DNA of 46,855 bases. It comes from Nonomuraea sp. MG754425 (GTDB lineage Bacteria > Actinomycetota > Actinomycetes > Streptosporangiales > Streptosporangiaceae). The stretch spans positions 1 to 46,855 of the forward strand of contig NZ_SSXE01000061.1 of the NCBI RefSeq assembly GCF_021699195.1, written 5' to 3'. This document shows, piece by piece, positions 1 through 8,224 of the stretch; position 1 is the first letter of the stretch, and each line of letters starts with the position of its first letter. Position numbers and translations under genes: made by a program. The notes below the pieces were generated by a model. It worked only from the letters and a program-made list of their open reading frames with translations. It made no database searches and was not told the origin of the DNA.

Positions 1-2053
1 GACCGGCACCAACCTGTCGTACAACGGCAGCCTGGCCACCGGCGCGTCCGTCTCCGTCGGCTTCAACGGCACCTGGACCGGCACCAACCCGAACCCGACG
101 GCCTTCTCCGTCAACAACACCACCTGCGGCGGCGGCACCGGCCCGGTCACCCCTTCGGTGATCACCTCCTCCAGCGCGATCGCGGTGAACGAGGGCGGCA
201 CCGCCTCGTTCACGGTCCGGCTCTCCTCCGCGCCCAGCTCGAACGTCACCGTCACCACCGCCCGCACCAGCGGTGACACCGACCTGACCGTCAGCTCGGG
301 CGGCTCGCTCACCTTCACCCCGAGCAACTGGAGCACCGCGCAGACCGTCACCCTGGCCGCGGCCCAGGACGCCGACACCACCGCGGGCACCGCCGCCTTC
401 AGCGTCGGCGGCACCGGGGTCACCGGCGTCACGGTCAACGCCACCGAGGTGGACGACGACGCGACCGTCGAGCAGTCGATCATCGTCTCGCCCACGTCGG
501 TGACCGTGCCCGAAGGCTCGACCGGCACGTACACCGTGCGCCTGGCCGCCCAGCCCAGCTCCAACGTGACCGTCACCTCGACGGCGGGCAGCGGCGACAC
601 CAGCATCACGGTCTCCTCCGGCGCCAGCCTCACCTTCACCTCGGCGAACTGGAACACCCCGCAGACGGTCACCCTGGCCGCCGCGCAGGACTCCGACACG
701 ACGAACGGCAGCCGCACCATCACCGTGGCCGCCACCGGCCTGACCTCGCGCACGGTCACCGCCACCGAGGCCGACGACGACGGCGGCAGCACGCCCACCC
801 ACGTCGAGAACCCGTACGCCGGCGCCACCGGCTACGTGAACCCGAACTGGAGCGCCAAGGCCGCGGCCGAGCCCGGCGGCTCGGCGGTCGCCAACACCTC
901 CACCGCCGTGTGGATGGACCGCATCGCCGCCATCGCCGGCTCCTCCTCCGCCATGGGCCTGCGCGCCCACCTGGACGAGGCCGTCAGGCAGGACGCCGCC
1001 AACGGCTCCGCGCCGCTGTCCATCCAGATCGTCATCTACAACCTGCCCAACCGGGACTGCTCGGCGCTGGCCTCCAACGGCGAGCTGCTCATCTCGCAGG
1101 ACGGCTTCAACCGCTACAAGGCCGAGTACATCGACCCGATCGCGGCCATGATGCGCGAGTCCGCGTACGCGAACCTGCGCATCGTCACGATCATCGAGCC
1201 CGACTCGCTGCCGAACCTCGTCACCAACCTCAACAGCTTCGACAAGTGCCGTGAGGCCAACGGCGCCGGCGGCTACCGCGACGGTGTGCGCTACGCGCTC
1301 AACGCGCTGCACGCCATCCCGAACGTCTACACCTACGTGGACGCCGCCCACCACGCGTGGCTGGGCTGGGACTCGAACTTCGCCCCGTCCGTGAACCTCT
1401 TCTACGAGACCGTCGCCGGCACCACCGCCGGCGTGGACAGCGTGGACGGCTTCATCGTCAACACCGCCAACTACTCGGCCACCACCGAGCCGTACTTCAC
1501 CATCAACAGCACGGTGAACGGCCAGTCGGTCCGGCAGTCGAAGTGGGTGGACTGGAACTACTACGTCGACGAGCAGACCTTCGCCACGGCCCTGCGCAAC
1601 GCGCTGGTCGCCAAGGGCTTCCGGTCGGGGCTCGGCATGCTGATCGACACCTCGCGCAACGGCTGGGGCGGCAGCGCCCGTCCGAGCGGGCCGAGCACCT
1701 CGACCGTCATGGACGACTTCGTCAACCAGTCGCGCGTCGACCGCCGTATCCACGCCGGCAACTGGTGCAACCAGGACGGCGCCGGCCTGGGCACCCGCCC
1801 GACCGCGAGCCCGGCCGCCGGCTTCGACGCCTACGTCTGGATCAAGCCTCCGGGCGAGTCCGACGGCGCCAGCCGGGACATCCCGAACGACGAGGGCAAG
1901 AAGTTCGACCGGATGTGCGACCCGACATACACCGGCAACAGCCTGAACGGCAACAACATGTCGGGGGCCAAGGCCGACTCGCCGCTGTCCGGCCAGTGGT
2001 TCTCCGCCCAGTTCCGTCAGCTTCTCGCCAACGCCTACCCGCCCGTCAACTGA
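1..2053 (+). CDS. Secreted GH6 cellulase with CBM2 and two beta-sandwich repeats (5' truncated)
   Basis: The reading frame is open from base 2, so the true start and signal peptide lie outside the window. Visible order: the end of a CBM2-type cellulose-binding module (bases 2-145, with NGTWTGTNP and a closing TCGGG), two tandem Calx-beta-like repeats of about 100 residues (about 158-465 and 470-780), then a GH6 catalytic domain (about 795-2050). GH6 signatures are clear: VIYNLPNRDCSA near base 1035 and IEPDSLPN near base 1192, which carries the catalytic-region aspartate. The long domain with a WIKPPGESDG segment resembles exo-acting Cel6B cellobiohydrolases, which release cellobiose from cellulose. 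Exo rather than endo action is inference. The internal GTG at 158 is not a credible start because it lies between domains. Confidence 0.93.
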   Translation, partial: TGTNLSYNGSLATGASVSVGFNGTWTGTNPNPTAFSVNNTTCGGGTGPVTPSVITSSSAIAVNEGGTASFTVRLSSAPSSNVTVTTARTSGDTDLTVSSGGSLTFTPSNWSTAQTVTLAAAQDADTTAGTAAFSVGGTGVTGVTVNATEVDDDATVEQSIIVSPTSVTVPEGSTGTYTVRLAAQPSSNVTVTSTAGSGDTSITVSSGASLTFTSANWNTPQTVTLAAAQDSDTTNGSRTITVAATGLTSRTVTATEADDDGGSTPTHVENPYAGATGYVNPNWSAKAAAEPGGSAVANTSTAVWMDRIAAIAGSSSAMGLRAHLDEAVRQDAANGSAPLSIQIVIYNLPNRDCSALASNGELLISQDGFNRYKAEYIDPIAAMMRESAYANLRIVTIIEPDSLPNLVTNLNSFDKCREANGAGGYRDGVRYALNALHAIPNVYTYVDAAHHAWLGWDSNFAPSVNLFYETVAGTTAGVDSVDGFIVNTANYSATTEPYFTINSTVNGQSVRQSKWVDWNYYVDEQTFATALRNALVAKGFRSGLGMLIDTSRNGWGGSARPSGPSTSTVMDDFVNQSRVDRRIHAGNWCNQDGAGLGTRPTASPAAGFDAYVWIKPPGESDGASRDIPNDEGKKFDRMCDPTYTGNSLNGNNMSGAKADSPLSGQWFSAQFRQLLANAYPPVN

Positions 2054-2057
2054 TTGG

Positions 2058-2131
2058 ACCCGGCCGTCCGGGGACCCGCCTGACCCGGGCCCCCGGCCGG
2101 CCAGGAGAGGCCCGCCTGACCCGGGCCTCTC
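2058..2131. terminator. Twin hairpins between convergent genes
   Basis: Two GC-rich inverted repeats follow the cellulase stop. The second is perfect: GAGAGGCCCG (2105-2114) pairs with CGGGCCTCTC (2122-2131) across a 7-nt loop. The first (about 2060-2100) is a longer imperfect hairpin whose outer arms are CCGGCC and GGCCGG. Both share the core CCCGCCTGACCCGGGCC, so the pair looks like a duplicated terminator. There is no T-tract, as is common in actinobacteria. It probably serves both the cellulase and the opposing DUF1992 gene. Confidence 0.65.
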
Positions 2132-2203
2132 GGCTACCGGGAGGGGGTCCGGGCCGCGTGCCCGGGCTCCCTCCTCCGCGTTCCCGGCCGGGTGGCGGGT
2201 CCA

Positions 2204-2605
2204 TTAGCGGCGGTCGCGCCGCCACTGCGAGACCACCTCGTCGGCGTCGAACGGCATCAGGTTGAGCGGCGGCCCCGGCAGCCCCGTGCGGATCGCCTCG
2301 CGAATCCGGTGGTTGATCTCCTCGACGATGCGCCGGGCCTCGGTCTCGGAACGCGCCCCGCGCGCCTCGGCCAGGGCTGCCTCGGCGTCCCTGCGCAGGG
2401 CGAGGGTGGGCGGCAGGGGCATCGACAGCCCCTCGCTCTCGATCTTCTGCCTGAGCCACCACATCTCGTCGAGCGGCCGGCCCTCGCCCGACAGCGGCTT
2501 GCCCTTGCCCGGCAGGTCGTCGAACTCGCCGCGCTCCTCCGCCTCCCGGATCTGCCGGTCGATCCAGCTCTCGAAGGGCATCCCGATGGGCTTACGGTCG
2601 GTCAA
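2204..2605 (-). CDS. DUF1992 (DnaJ C28-like) protein
   Basis: 133 residues of the DUF1992 family, the domain found in DnaJ homologue subfamily C member 28. Typical features are the N-terminal FESWIDRQIREAEERGEF, the PGKGKPL segment and a charged helical remainder. It is soluble with no signal or membrane segment, and its molecular function is unknown. The start is TTG at 2605, chosen because a strong GAGGAGG ribosome site precedes it; this site overlaps the end of the upstream dihydropteroate synthase-like gene (9-nt gap), so the two are probably co-transcribed. Confidence 0.85.
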   Translation of the reverse strand: MTDRKPIGMPFESWIDRQIREAEERGEFDDLPGKGKPLSGEGRPLDEMWWLRQKIESEGLSMPLPPTLALRRDAEAALAEARGARSETEARRIVEEINHRIREAIRTGLPGPPLNLMPFDADEVVSQWRRDRR

Positions 2606-2614
2606 GGATCCTCC

Positions 2615-3514
2615 TCACGCCAGGTTGTGGCGGGGCGCCGCGGGCTCGCGCCACCCCAGCACGGCCTCCACCATGCGGACGGACGCCACCGTGGCCGCCA
2701 CGTCGTGCACGCGCAGGATGCGGGCCCCCTTGAGGACGGAGATCACGTTGGCCGCGATCGTCCCCTCCGTGCGCTCCCCCTGGGGCCGGTCGAGCGTCTC
2801 GCCGATGAAGTCCTTGTTGGACAGCGCCACCAGGGTCGGATAGCCGATGGCGGTGATCTCCTCCAGCCGCCGCGTCAGCTCCAGCGAGTGGAAGGTGTTC
2901 TTGTTGAGGTCGTGCCCGGGATCGATGATGATCTTGTCGGGGGCGATGCCGGCCTTCAGCGCGGCGGACACGCGCTCGCGCAGGAAGTCGGCCACCTCCG
3001 AGACCACGTCGGCGTAGCTGGGCCGGAAGACGCGCCGGCCGGGGCCGCCCAGGCTGTGGGTGACCACGACGGACACGCCGGCCTCGGCCGCGAACTCGGC
3101 CATGCCCGGCTCGCGCAGCCCGTTGGTGTCGTTGATGACGTCGGCGCCCGCCCCGACGGCCGCCGCGGCCACCTCGGGCCGGTGGGTGTCGACGGAGATC
3201 ACGGCGTCGGTGGCGGCTCTGACCCTGGCGATGACCGGGACCACCCGGTCGATCTCCTCGGCCGCCTCGATCCGCGACTGGGCGGCGCTGAAGGCGAAGC
3301 CGCCGATGTCGACCCAGTCGGCGCCCGCGGCCACGGCCCGCGTCGCCGCGGCGACGGCGCTGTCGAGCTCGAACGTACGGCCCTGGTCGTGGAAGGAGTT
3401 GGGCGTCCTGTTGACGATGGCCATGATGGCGACCTGGCGCCCGAAGTCGAACTCCCGCCGCCCGATGCGCCGGACGGGCGAGATGATCTGAGGGGGAAGC
3501 TGTTCGCCGCTCAC
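2615..3514 (-). CDS. Dihydropteroate synthase homologue (FolP2-like)
   Basis: 299 residues with the DHPS TIM-barrel pattern: MAIVNRTPNSF (31-41, canonical M-x-VNxTPDSF), ISVDT (106-110), DVINDTNG (125-132), IIIDPGHDLNKNTFHS, SNKDFIGETL and a closing RVHDVAAT. DHPS condenses pABA with dihydropterin pyrophosphate in folate synthesis. However, the flexible loop that reads GGESTRPG in active enzymes here reads GGFAFSAA (71-78), and the first loop has N for D. In both respects it resembles the mycobacterial FolP2 paralogue, which is not thought to be a working DHPS. I therefore call a homologue of uncertain activity. GTG start; followed by the DUF1992 gene. Confidence 0.8.
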   Translation of the reverse strand: MSGEQLPPQIISPVRRIGRREFDFGRQVAIMAIVNRTPNSFHDQGRTFELDSAVAAATRAVAAGADWVDIGGFAFSAAQSRIEAAEEIDRVVPVIARVRAATDAVISVDTHRPEVAAAAVGAGADVINDTNGLREPGMAEFAAEAGVSVVVTHSLGGPGRRVFRPSYADVVSEVADFLRERVSAALKAGIAPDKIIIDPGHDLNKNTFHSLELTRRLEEITAIGYPTLVALSNKDFIGETLDRPQGERTEGTIAANVISVLKGARILRVHDVAATVASVRMVEAVLGWREPAAPRHNLA

Positions 3515-3540
3515 ACCTGGAGCCTACCCGGCGGCCCTGG

Positions 3541-4014
3541 TCAGGCGGTGAAGTGACCGAACGGGCGGCCACCTGGGGCGGTCACCCGGATGCGCCGCAG
3601 GCTGTCGGGGGTCTGCGTGCCCGGCCGGCGCGGTAACCGCATGGTGAGCAGGACGGTGGTGCCGCCGGGCCCGGTGCGGAAGTCGGCCACGTCGCACAGC
3701 CGGCGGATCAGGTAGATCCCCCGCCCCGTGTACGACGAGTCGGACGGCCGCTCGTCGCCGTTGACGTAGCTCTCGGGGATGCCCGACCCCCGGTCGCTCG
3801 TCTCGGAGCGGATGACGCCGTCGATCGTCCACAGCTTGAACCGCCCCCACCCGCCCGCGTGCTCGACGGCGTTGACCACGCTCTCGTGCACGGCGAGCAC
3901 GAAGTCGTCGAGCCGGGGCCCGCGCAGCCCGCAGTCGGCCGCCTGCTCGGCCACCACGTGGCGCAGCGGGGTCACGTCCTGGAGGGTGAACATCTGGGCG
4001 ATCAAGGTGGGCAT
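3541..4014 (-). CDS. Anti-sigma-factor type ATP-binding protein (RsbW-like HATPase)
   Basis: 157 residues with a single histidine-kinase-like ATPase fold of the RsbW/SpoIIAB class. The N box is ESVVNAVEHAGG (44-55), G1 is SDRGSGIPE and G2 is GRGIYLIRRLCD. There is no sensor or dimerisation domain, so it is not a two-component kinase. Such proteins bind or phosphorylate sigma-factor partners, and actinobacteria carry dozens of them. A good ribosome site (GGAGGAAG) sits ahead of the ATG at 4014. No sigma-factor or antagonist gene is adjacent; the STAS protein at 16910-17251 is too far away to pair confidently. Confidence 0.85.
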   Translation of the reverse strand: MPTLIAQMFTLQDVTPLRHVVAEQAADCGLRGPRLDDFVLAVHESVVNAVEHAGGWGRFKLWTIDGVIRSETSDRGSGIPESYVNGDERPSDSSYTGRGIYLIRRLCDVADFRTGPGGTTVLLTMRLPRRPGTQTPDSLRRIRVTAPGGRPFGHFTA

Positions 4015-4116
4015 GCGCTTCCTCCGTGTCGTCTCCTCGACACGCAGGCCGCGCTTCTGGACCTCGCGTGGTCATCCTGTTCCCCGAGCGACAGGACCTT
4101 ACACGCAGTCAACTCA

Positions 4117-5169
4117 TTACGGACGTCCGCCGATGCCCGCGGCCAGTTCCCGTACGCGGGCGACCGGGCCAGCTCTCTCCGGAGCCAGCGGCGCGGTCTC
4201 CATGCCCGCGCCCTCGCGCAGCCCGTCCAGCAGCTCTCTGACGGCCTCCTCGGAGGAGTGCCGCGGACGCCAGCCGAGCACCTCCCTGGCCCGTTCGGTC
4301 TTCATGACCGGGATGCGCAGGGCGAGTTCCAGCAGTCCCGGCGCGGCGGGCACGAGCCGCAGGTGCCAGCCGGCGGCCATGGCGGCGGTGGCCAGGCCGC
4401 GCGGGACCCTGACCGTCCGCGCGCCCACCATCCTGGCCAGGTCGTTCGCGTCGAGCACGGGCTCGGCGGCGATGTTGAACGCGCCCCGCACGGGCTCGGT
4501 GACGGCCAGCCGGTACGCCTGCGCCGCGTCGTCGGCGTGCACCACCTGCAACCGCAGCCCGGGAACGTCGGGCACGAACGGGATGCGGCCCGTCCTGAAC
4601 AGCCGCCGCGGCACCAGCGGCCCGGCGAACAGCCTGCGCTGCTCGCTGGCCGCGGCCCGCTGGAAGACGAACCCGGGCCGCATGCGGACGACCCGGACGG
4701 CGGGGTGATCGTGCTCGAAGACGTCGAGCACCCGTTCGACGTACGCCTTCTCCCGCCCGTACGCGGCCCCGGGCCAGCCGTGCGTGGGCCAGCTCTCGTC
4801 CACGGGCCGGTCCCTGGGCCCCGGCGAGTACGCCCCCACGGAGGAGGCGTGCACCAGGGCGGGCACCCCGGCCTCGGCGGCGGCGCGGAAGACGCGCATG
4901 CTGCCGAGCACGTTCGCCCGCCAGGTGACCGCGGGGTCCCTGGTCGGCTGGAACAGCCAGGCCAGGTGCACCACGGCGTCGGCGCCGTCGAAGATGCGGG
5001 TCAGGTCGGCGGTGGCGACGTCGGCCTGCCGCCAGTCGGTGCGGTCGATCCGCCAGCCGGGCAACCGGCGGGCGACCCCGACGATCGAGGTCACTCCGCT
5101 GTCGGCGGCCAGCGCGCGTACCAGGCTGGTGCCGACATTGCCGGTTGCCCCCACCACCACGACTCTCAT
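4117..5169 (-). CDS. NAD-dependent epimerase/dehydratase (extended SDR)
   Basis: 350 residues beginning with a Rossmann dinucleotide motif GATGNVG (7-13) and carrying the SDR catalytic pair YGREK (Y137, K141) with an upstream HASS serine. The C-terminal part (AFNIAAEPVLDANDLARMVG) matches the substrate domain of sugar-nucleotide epimerase-like proteins. Substrate is not evident. It lies 45 nt downstream of the alcohol dehydrogenase gene on the same strand, so co-transcription is likely. The reaction (epimerisation, reduction or dehydration) cannot be told from sequence. Confidence 0.85.
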   Translation of the reverse strand: MRVVVVGATGNVGTSLVRALAADSGVTSIVGVARRLPGWRIDRTDWRQADVATADLTRIFDGADAVVHLAWLFQPTRDPAVTWRANVLGSMRVFRAAAEAGVPALVHASSVGAYSPGPRDRPVDESWPTHGWPGAAYGREKAYVERVLDVFEHDHPAVRVVRMRPGFVFQRAAASEQRRLFAGPLVPRRLFRTGRIPFVPDVPGLRLQVVHADDAAQAYRLAVTEPVRGAFNIAAEPVLDANDLARMVGARTVRVPRGLATAAMAAGWHLRLVPAAPGLLELALRIPVMKTERAREVLGWRPRHSSEEAVRELLDGLREGAGMETAPLAPERAGPVARVRELAAGIGGRP

Positions 5170-5214
5170 GGCTGCTCCGCTGCCCTGGCCGCCGGTGGTG
5201 AAACCCCGCGGATC

Positions 5215-6396
5215 TCAGGGCCGGAGCAGGATCTTCACGGCCCCGTCCCGCTTCTTCTGGAACATCTCGTACGCCTGGGGCGCCTGGTCCAGCGACAGCC
5301 GGTGCGTGGTGAGGTCCATGACCCCGAGCGGGTCGGAGTCGTCGGTCACCAGCGGCATCAGCGCCGGGATCCACCGTTTGACGTGGGCCTGCCCCATGCG
5401 CAGCGAGACGCCCTTGTCGAACAGGCGCAGCATCGGCATCGGGTCGGTCATGCCGCCGTACACGCCGATGATCGAGATGACGCCACCGCGCCGGACGGAG
5501 TCGATGGCCTGGTTGAGCGCCGCCAGCCGGTCGATCCCGGCGTTCGACATGAGCGGCGCGGCCATCGCGTCGGGCAGCAGCCCGGTGAGCGTCTGGGCGA
5601 TCTTGGCGGCGGGCGAGCCGTGGGCCTCCATGCCGACGGCGTCGATGACGGAGTCGGTGCCGCGCCCCGAGGTGCGCTGCCTGATCTCCTCGGGCACGTC
5701 GTGGACCTCGCTGGCGTCGATGACCTCGATGCCGTGGCGGCGGGCCATCTCCAGGCGGGCGGTGACGCCGTCCACGCCGATCACGCGGTAGCCGAGGTGG
5801 TGGGCGATGCGGGCGCTCATCTGGCCGATGGGCCCGAGGCCGAAGACGGCGACGCTGCCGCCCTCGGGGATCTCCGCGTACGCGACGGCCTGCCAGGCGG
5901 TCGGCAGCACGTCGGACAGGTAGAGGAAGCGCTCGTCGGGCGGCCCCTCGGGCACCTTGATCGGGCCGAACTGGGCCTCGGGCACCCGCAGGTACTCGGC
6001 CTGCCCGCCGGGCACCCGGCCGTAGAGCTTGGTGTAGCCGAACAGGGCGGCGCCCATGCCCTGCTCGCGTACCTGGGTGGTCTCGCACTGCGCGTAGAGC
6101 TGCATCCCGCACATGTGGCAGTGGCCACACGAGATGGTGAACGGAATGACCACGCGGTCGCCGGGTTTGAGGTCGCCGACACCGGCCCCGACCTCCTCGA
6201 CGACGCCCATGGGCTCGTGGCCGAGGATGTCGCCCTCGGCCATGAACGGTCCGAGCACCTCGTACAGGTGCAGGTCGGAGCCGCAGATCCCGGTGCTGGT
6301 CACCCTGATGATCGCGTCGTTGGGCTCCTTGACTGCCGGGTCGGGGACCTCCTCGACCCGGACGTCCCGCTTGCCGTGCCAGGTGACTGCCTTCAT
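5215..6396 (-). CDS. Zinc-dependent alcohol dehydrogenase (MDR, formaldehyde-dehydrogenase-like)
   Basis: 393 residues. The start is the ATG at 6396 (MKAVTWHG), the standard N-terminus of this family; a longer in-frame extension to 7347 is only a shadow of the protease gene. Catalytic zinc ligands C38, H60 and E61 (ICGSDLH, GHEPMG), a structural-zinc set C90, C93, C96 and C104, and the NAD-binding VFGLGPIGQMSA are all present. The closest general type is the glutathione-independent formaldehyde/alcohol dehydrogenase group with a long insertion. It oxidises an alcohol or hydrated aldehyde with NAD(P); the substrate is unknown. The epimerase follows after 45 nt. Confidence 0.88.
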   Translation of the reverse strand: MKAVTWHGKRDVRVEEVPDPAVKEPNDAIIRVTSTGICGSDLHLYEVLGPFMAEGDILGHEPMGVVEEVGAGVGDLKPGDRVVIPFTISCGHCHMCGMQLYAQCETTQVREQGMGAALFGYTKLYGRVPGGQAEYLRVPEAQFGPIKVPEGPPDERFLYLSDVLPTAWQAVAYAEIPEGGSVAVFGLGPIGQMSARIAHHLGYRVIGVDGVTARLEMARRHGIEVIDASEVHDVPEEIRQRTSGRGTDSVIDAVGMEAHGSPAAKIAQTLTGLLPDAMAAPLMSNAGIDRLAALNQAIDSVRRGGVISIIGVYGGMTDPMPMLRLFDKGVSLRMGQAHVKRWIPALMPLVTDDSDPLGVMDLTTHRLSLDQAPQAYEMFQKKRDGAVKILLRP

Positions 6397-6465
6397 AAAT
6401 GCCGCATACCCCCACATAGCGCAACAAACAGGTCGGGGCGTGGTGCCCGTCCTAGACTGCGCTGC

Positions 6466-6744
6466 ATGGAACGCAGAGAGCCCACGCCGCTCACCCCCGA
6501 CGAAAAGGCGCGCTTCCTCGTCACCATGAGCGAATGGCTGGCCAGGGAACTGCTCGAGAAGGGCTCGGTGCGCCTGGCCGCCGTCGACACCCCCGGTGGC
6601 CAGCGCGACTTCCAGGACGTCGCCACCCACGTGAGCGCCCTGTTGCGGCGGCGCGTGATCACCGTGACCAGCAGCCACGGCATGACGTTCGAGCTCCCCG
6701 ACGAGCAACTGCCTGACCAGGAGCGATCCGCCATAACACCGTGA
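6466..6744 (+). CDS. Hypothetical 92-residue protein
   Basis: A small soluble protein starting MERREPTPLTPDEKARFLV, with no signal peptide or membrane segment. The first half is helical (EWLARELLEKGSVRL) and the second half has beta-rich RRRVITVTSSHGMTFEL. Codon third positions are strongly G/C, as in real genes here. It is divergent from the alcohol dehydrogenase across 69 bp. I do not recognise the family. The overlapping minus-strand frame at 6393-6824 is rejected as a shadow. Confidence 0.6.
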   Translation: MERREPTPLTPDEKARFLVTMSEWLARELLEKGSVRLAAVDTPGGQRDFQDVATHVSALLRRRVITVTSSHGMTFELPDEQLPDQERSAITP

Positions 6745-6766
6745 TAGGTGGTTTTTGACACGACCA

Positions 6767-6815
6767 CTCCTCGTATCGGGTCTCGTACGGTGACGACACC
6801 CCCCAGTACGAGGAG
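6767..6815 (+). promoter_or_regulatory. Hairpin that would bury the protease ribosome site
   Basis: CTCCTCGTA (6767-6775) is the exact reverse complement of TACGAGGAG (6807-6815), and the second arm contains the Shine-Dalgarno of the protease gene. A second upstream arm, CTCGTAC (6782-6788), can pair with GTACGAG (6806-6812) instead, so two mutually exclusive folds target the same site. A TTGACA box lies just upstream (6755-6760). Whether the transcript starts early enough to include the first arm is unknown. Confidence 0.45.
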
Positions 6816-6823
6816 AGTCGTCA

Positions 6824-8185
6824 ATGCTCCCCAGAAAGACCCTGACGGCGGGCATCACGCTGGCCGCCGTCGCCCTGATCACCGTCCCCGCCGTCGCGCT
6901 GGCCGCCGGAGGCGGCCCTGACGGCACCCTGTTCGCCGCGGCCAGGGCGAGCGCGTCCATCACCGCCGACCCCCCGCCCGGCCTCGTCGGCGCGCTCGCC
7001 CGCGACCTGGGCGTCACCGCCGAGCAGGCCACCGAACGCCTGGCGAACGAGGCCGCCGCGGCCGGCATCGAGCCCGCGCTCAGGTCGCTGCTCGGCCCGT
7101 CGTACGCGGGCACCTGGGTCACCGGCCCCACCTCCACCCCGGTCGCCGCCACCACCGACCCGTCGAAGTCGGCCGCCCTCACGGCCGCCGGCGTCGAGGC
7201 CCGCGTGGTCACCCGCTCGCTCGACCGGCTCGACCAGGCCAAGGCCGCCCTCGACCGTGCCGCGGCCAAGGCCCCGGCCACCGCGCCCGTCTGGTACGTG
7301 GACGTCGTCGACAACACCGTGGTCGTCCTGACCTCCACCCCCGCCAAGGCCGCCGCCTGGGCACGGGCCGCCGGCGCCGACCCCTCCGCCGTGCGCGTGC
7401 TGCGCTCGGACGAGCGTCCGCTCCCCTACTACGACGTACGCGGCGGCGACGCCTACTACATCGGCACCGGCTCGCGCTGCTCGGTCGGCTTCCCGGTGAC
7501 CAGGGCCGGCTCCCAGGGCGGCTTCGTCACCGCGGGCCACTGCGGCACCACGGGTGCCACCACGTCCGGCGCCAACCAGGTGGCGCAGGGCACCTTCCGC
7601 GGCTCCTCCTTCCCGGGCAACGACTACGCCTGGGTCGAGGTCAACACGCAGTGGACGCCCACCGGCGTGGTGAACGGCTACTCCGCCGGCCTGCTGCCGG
7701 TGCGCGGCTCGACCGTGACCCAGCCGGGCTCGTCGGTCTGCCGCTCGGGCTCGACCACCCAGTGGCACTGCGGCTCGGTGCAGCAGCTCAACACCAGCGT
7801 CACCTACCCGCAGGGCACGGTCAGCGGGGTCACCAGGACCAGCGTGTGCGCCGAGCCCGGCGACTCGGGCGGCTCGTTCATCTCCGGCGACCAGGCCCAG
7901 GGCGTGACGTCCGGCGGCTCGGGCAACTGCAGTTCGGGCGGCACGACGTACTTCCAGCCGGTCAACGAGATCCTGTCCACCTACGGGCTGACCCTGGCCA
8001 CACAGGGCGGCGGTGAGCCGACCGGCTCGCCGACCGTCCCGGGCGGCACGTGGGCCGCCGGCACCGCGTACGCGGCGGGCGCCACCGTCACCTACGGCGG
8101 GGCGACGTACCGGTGCCTGCAGGGCCACACCGCGCAGGCGGGCTGGGAGCCGCCGAACGTGCCGGCGCTCTGGCAGCGCGTCTGA
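6824..8185 (+). CDS. Secreted S1 serine protease (streptogrisin/alpha-lytic type) with chitin-binding tail
   Basis: 453 residues: signal peptide (1-28), an alpha-lytic-type propeptide (about 35-200) and a chymotrypsin-fold catalytic domain from about 203 (YDVRGGDAYY). The catalytic triad is H239 (TAGHC), D267 (NDYAW) and S348 (GDSGGS); cysteine pairs fit the streptogrisin disulphides. A Gly/Pro linker (395-408) leads to a C-terminal CBM5/12-like module (WAAGTAYAAGATVTYGG ... W450), which probably binds chitin or another insoluble polymer. It is an exported endopeptidase activated by removal of the propeptide. AGGAG precedes the ATG, and that site lies in a possible hairpin. Confidence 0.93.
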   Translation: MLPRKTLTAGITLAAVALITVPAVALAAGGGPDGTLFAAARASASITADPPPGLVGALARDLGVTAEQATERLANEAAAAGIEPALRSLLGPSYAGTWVTGPTSTPVAATTDPSKSAALTAAGVEARVVTRSLDRLDQAKAALDRAAAKAPATAPVWYVDVVDNTVVVLTSTPAKAAAWARAAGADPSAVRVLRSDERPLPYYDVRGGDAYYIGTGSRCSVGFPVTRAGSQGGFVTAGHCGTTGATTSGANQVAQGTFRGSSFPGNDYAWVEVNTQWTPTGVVNGYSAGLLPVRGSTVTQPGSSVCRSGSTTQWHCGSVQQLNTSVTYPQGTVSGVTRTSVCAEPGDSGGSFISGDQAQGVTSGGSGNCSSGGTTYFQPVNEILSTYGLTLATQGGGEPTGSPTVPGGTWAAGTAYAAGATVTYGGATYRCLQGHTAQAGWEPPNVPALWQRV

Positions 8186-8191
8186 CGGGAT

Positions 8192-8221
8192 CCGGGCCGG
8201 GGAGCCCTCTCCCCGGCCCGG
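8192..8221. terminator. Bidirectional terminator hairpin
   Basis: CCGGGCCGGGGA (8192-8203) pairs perfectly over 12 bp with TCCCCGGCCCGG (8210-8221) across a 6-nt loop. It fills almost the whole 39-nt gap between the convergent protease and ispG stops, so it can end both transcripts. Confidence 0.8.
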
Positions 8222-8224
8222 GAA

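Noticed and set aside
3859..6744. 961-residue plus-strand open frame
   Set aside because: It lies antisense to the ATPase, epimerase and alcohol dehydrogenase genes, which have clear motifs; its Arg/Gly/Pro/His-rich translation is typical of a GC-rich shadow frame. Only its last 92 codons (6466-6744) look real.
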